Positions 32,887 to 34,804 of a stretch of 34,804 bases of DNA are shown here, in pieces. The stretch is taken from positions 1 through 34,804 of the forward strand of contig URYY01000006.1 in NCBI GenBank assembly GCA_900552245.1, read 5' to 3'. This DNA comes from an uncultured Opitutales bacterium. Lineage in GTDB: Bacteria; Verrucomicrobiota; Verrucomicrobiia; Opitutales; Intestinicryptomonadaceae. Numbering within the stretch: position 1 is the first letter of the stretch; every line of letters begins with the position of its first letter. The translations under genes and the position numbers were made by a program. Below the pieces are notes generated by a model, which worked only from the letters and a program-made list of their open reading frames with translations, was not told where the DNA came from and ran no database searches.

Positions 32887-33192
32887 ATGGCAAAGAAATC
32901 TTCAATTCAGAAAAATTTGAAGCGTCAGAAGCTCGTAGCTAAGTACGCGGAAAAGAGGGCTCAACTTAAGAAAGTTTTGTCCAATCCTAATTCAACGGAC
33001 GAAGAATTTTTTGCGGCTCAGAAGGCCATGGCCAAATTGCCGCGCAATTCTTCCAGAGTAAGAGTGCGCAACCGCTGCTCGGTTTCGGGTCGCGCCCGCG
33101 CGTACATCCGCAAGTTTGGCCTATCGCGCATAACATTCCGCGAATTGGCTTTGGACGGTAAAATTCCGGGCGTAACTAAGGCGTCGTGGTAG
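32887..33192 (+). CDS. rpsN: 30S ribosomal protein S14, zinc-free long type
   Basis: Small-subunit head protein, 101 residues as in E. coli. It is the long form without the CxxC-x-CxxC zinc ribbon: the region reads [20 protein letters not shown], followed by [23 protein letters not shown]. It starts 3 nt after the rplE stop without an SD, so translational coupling to rplE is likely. Confidence 0.96.
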   Translation: MAKKSSIQKNLKRQKLVAKYAEKRAQLKKVLSNPNSTDEEFFAAQKAMAKLPRNSSRVRVRNRCSVSGRARAYIRKFGLSRITFRELALDGKIPGVTKASW

Positions 33193-33210
33193 TGAAGGGA
33201 GAACATATAT

Positions 33211-33606
33211 ATGGCATCACACGATAACATTGGCGACTTTTTGACAATAATCCGCAACGCAAGTTCGGCTGGTAAGGAAGCTTGCTCGGCTTCTTGGTCC
33301 AAGATCCGCGAGGGCATAGCAAAGATTCTCAAGGAGGAGGGCTACATTGCCGATTTTGCAGTTGACGGAGATAAAGCTCAGAAGAAACTGACAATCACAT
33401 TGAAGTACTCAAACGAAGTGCCCGCTATTACAAAGATTGAGCGCGTAAGCAAGCCTGGGCGCCGCCTCTATTATTCCTGCACGGACATTCCGCGCGTATT
33501 GGGCGGATTGGGTATTTCTATTCTGACGACATCGCGCGGCGTTTTGAGCGACAAGGAAGCTCGCGCAAACAAGGCCGGCGGCGAATTGATTTGCAAGGTT
33601 TGGTAA
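33211..33606 (+). CDS. rpsH: 30S ribosomal protein S8
   Basis: 16S rRNA primary binder, 131 residues (E. coli 130). It opens with DNIGDFLTIIRNASSAGK and ends in the classical PRVLGGLGISILTTSRGVLSDKEAR and GGELICKVW. GGGAGA serves as SD upstream of the ATG. In E. coli S8 represses the spc operon, but a target site cannot be recognised here. Confidence 0.97.
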   Translation: MASHDNIGDFLTIIRNASSAGKEACSASWSKIREGIAKILKEEGYIADFAVDGDKAQKKLTITLKYSNEVPAITKIERVSKPGRRLYYSCTDIPRVLGGLGISILTTSRGVLSDKEARANKAGGELICKVW

Positions 33607-33618
33607 GGAGTTTGAGTT

Positions 33619-34167
33619 ATGAGTAGAATAGGTAAACTTCCTGTAGAAATACCTGCCGGCGTAAAGGCCTCGGTAAATGGTATGACTGTCAGTGTAGAGG
33701 GGCCGAAGGGCAAGTTGGAAAAGACCTTTGCCGACGCTGTAAAAATTACTCTTGACGGAAACAAAATACACGTAGAGCCATCTTCAAACTCTCGTTTTTC
33801 CGGCGCTATGCACGGCACTGTCCGCAGCATAATAAACGGAATGGTTGAGGGCGTTACGAAGGGATTTGAAAAAATTCTCGAGATCTACGGCGTTGGTTTC
33901 AAGGCCGAGGTAAAGGGCAAAGTTTTGAATTTGGCTTTGGGATATGCCCATCCTTGCATTTACAATATCCCCGAGGGGATAAATATTGTAGTTGGAGAGT
34001 TGCCGGACCGCAGCCCTATGGTTACTGTATCGGGACCGAACAAGCACTTGGTTGGTCAGGTCGCAGCCGACATTAAAAACTTCTATCCTGTGGAGCCCTA
34101 CAAGGGCAAGGGTGTTCGCATACGCGGCCAGCATGTTCGCAGGAAGGAAGGCAAGAAGACTTCTTAG
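33619..34167 (+). CDS. rplF: 50S ribosomal protein L6
   Basis: Large-subunit protein near the sarcin-ricin loop, 182 residues (E. coli 177). It begins MSRIGKLPVEIPAGVKA, with VEGPKGKLEK, and the second L6 repeat ends GPNKHLVGQVAADIKNFYPVEPYKGKGVRI, the family signature. AAGGAG precedes the ATG. Confidence 0.97.
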   Translation: MSRIGKLPVEIPAGVKASVNGMTVSVEGPKGKLEKTFADAVKITLDGNKIHVEPSSNSRFSGAMHGTVRSIINGMVEGVTKGFEKILEIYGVGFKAEVKGKVLNLALGYAHPCIYNIPEGINIVVGELPDRSPMVTVSGPNKHLVGQVAADIKNFYPVEPYKGKGVRIRGQHVRRKEGKKTS

Positions 34168-34194
34168 TCTTAATTAGAGAAGGGATTTTGTTAT

Positions 34195-34557
34195 ATGAAA
34201 CTCGAAAAGAAAAGAATGTTGGCACAGAAGCGCCGCTGGCGCGTGCGCAACAGCATATCGGGAACAGCGGAGCGTCCTCGCTTGGTGATACGTTTTTCAA
34301 ACAAGCACGTCTCTGCACAGTGCATAGACGACAAGGTTGGAAAGACTCTAGTATCTCTCTGCTCCATGAGCAAGGAGTTTGGCGGTCAGAAGATTCTTGC
34401 GAATGTTGCCGGAGCGGTTGTTTTGGGTTCGAAGCTTGGCGAGAAGATGAAGGCAGCGGGCATAACCGCAGCTGTTCTCGACAGAGGTTCGCGCCGCTAC
34501 CACGGTTGTGTAAAGAGCTTTGCGGATGCGGTTCGCAGTGCTGGTATTAACTTCTAA
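34195..34557 (+). CDS. rplR: 50S ribosomal protein L18
   Basis: 5S rRNA-binding protein, 120 residues (E. coli 117). It contains [19 protein letters not shown], then [38 protein letters not shown], the typical ending. GAGAAGG upstream provides an SD. The overlapping 120-codon frame starting at 34188 is a shadow. Confidence 0.96.
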   Translation: MKLEKKRMLAQKRRWRVRNSISGTAERPRLVIRFSNKHVSAQCIDDKVGKTLVSLCSMSKEFGGQKILANVAGAVVLGSKLGEKMKAAGITAAVLDRGSRRYHGCVKSFADAVRSAGINF

Positions 34558-34574
34558 TTGCGAAGGTAATCACG

Positions 34575-34804
34575 ATGGCTAAAGAAAGTAAAAACAACAG
34601 CAGAGCACCTCGCGAAGAAGCGGCAGCTCCTGAATTTATCGAAAAAGTAGTGCACATCAACCGTTGCGCCAAGGTTGTGAAGGGCGGTCGCCGCTTCACC
34701 TTCTCGGCTCTGGTTGTCTTGGGAGACGGAAAGGGCTTGGTCGGCATAGGTTTCGGCAAGGCAAAGGAAGTTCCGGACTGCATTAAAAAGGCGACGGAGC
34801 ATGC
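34575..34804 (+). CDS. rpsE: 30S ribosomal protein S5, N-terminal part
   Basis: The first 76 codons are present and the gene runs off the window. After a short hydrophilic tail (about 1-20) come [55 protein letters not shown]. This is the double-stranded-RNA-binding domain diagnostic of S5, a translation-fidelity protein. AAGGT at 34563-34567 precedes the ATG. The usual next genes, rpmD and rplO, would lie outside. Confidence 0.95.
   Translation, partial: MAKESKNNSRAPREEAAAPEFIEKVVHINRCAKVVKGGRRFTFSALVVLGDGKGLVGIGFGKAKEVPDCIKKATEH

Overview
The window looks like chromosomal DNA of a Verrucomicrobiota bacterium, probably the Opitutae/Opitutia lineage (Puniceicoccales/Opitutales-like). This is an inference. 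It rests on a very large secreted protein ending in a VPEP PEP-CTERM sorting signal, a fused SecDF, several secreted glycan-active enzymes without any SusC/SusD pair, a FeoA domain fused to a DtxR regulator, and many transcript-leading genes that lack a Shine-Dalgarno (SD) sequence. ATA is a common isoleucine codon even in ribosomal protein genes. No rRNA, tRNA, IS element, phage or CRISPR was seen.

Layout. (1) 1-5360: an AT-rich leader, a small ribbon-helix-helix regulator with its own terminator, then yajC-secDF-icd closed by a strong terminator. (2) 5.5-8.4 kb: a prepilin peptidase, a tyrosine recombinase 2 nt behind it, and an Mrp/ApbC-type P-loop ATPase. A bidirectional terminator separates these from a convergent gene for a small secreted helical protein. 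(3) 9.3-10.7 kb: fabG with terminator and a YhcH/YiaL-family protein. (4) 10.9-13.8 kb: a two-gene iron operon, DtxR-FeoA fusion plus feoB, with a likely iron-box palindrome inside its promoter. (5) 13.8-26.3 kb: an accessory block of exported, mostly glycan-related proteins, each apparently its own transcription unit. They are an EF-hand/phosphodiesterase fusion, a decayed arabinofuranosidase remnant (minus strand), a 906-aa PEP-CTERM beta-helix protein, a GH43 enzyme, a GH2 enzyme with a C-terminal malectin domain, and a BNR_4 beta-propeller protein. (6) 26.6-34.8 kb: the S10/spc ribosomal protein operon, rplC-rplD-rplW-rplB-rpsS-[exported 116-aa protein]-rplV-rpsC-rplP-rpmC-rpsQ-rplN-rplX-rplE-rpsN-rpsH-rplF-rplR-rpsE, cut off by the window end.

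Most worth a second look: the exported small protein lodged between rpsS and rplV; the DtxR-FeoA protein with a cysteine cluster and its overlapping promoter/operator; a perfect 13-bp inverted repeat that would hide the ribosome binding site of the phosphodiesterase gene; the arabinofuranosidase remnant with an internal deletion and an in-frame stop; LacI-type and long palindromes in front of the GH2 gene; and a recurring promoter form that places transcription starts only about 6-13 nt before SD-less start codons.

Family names come from recognising motifs by eye. No database search was possible.
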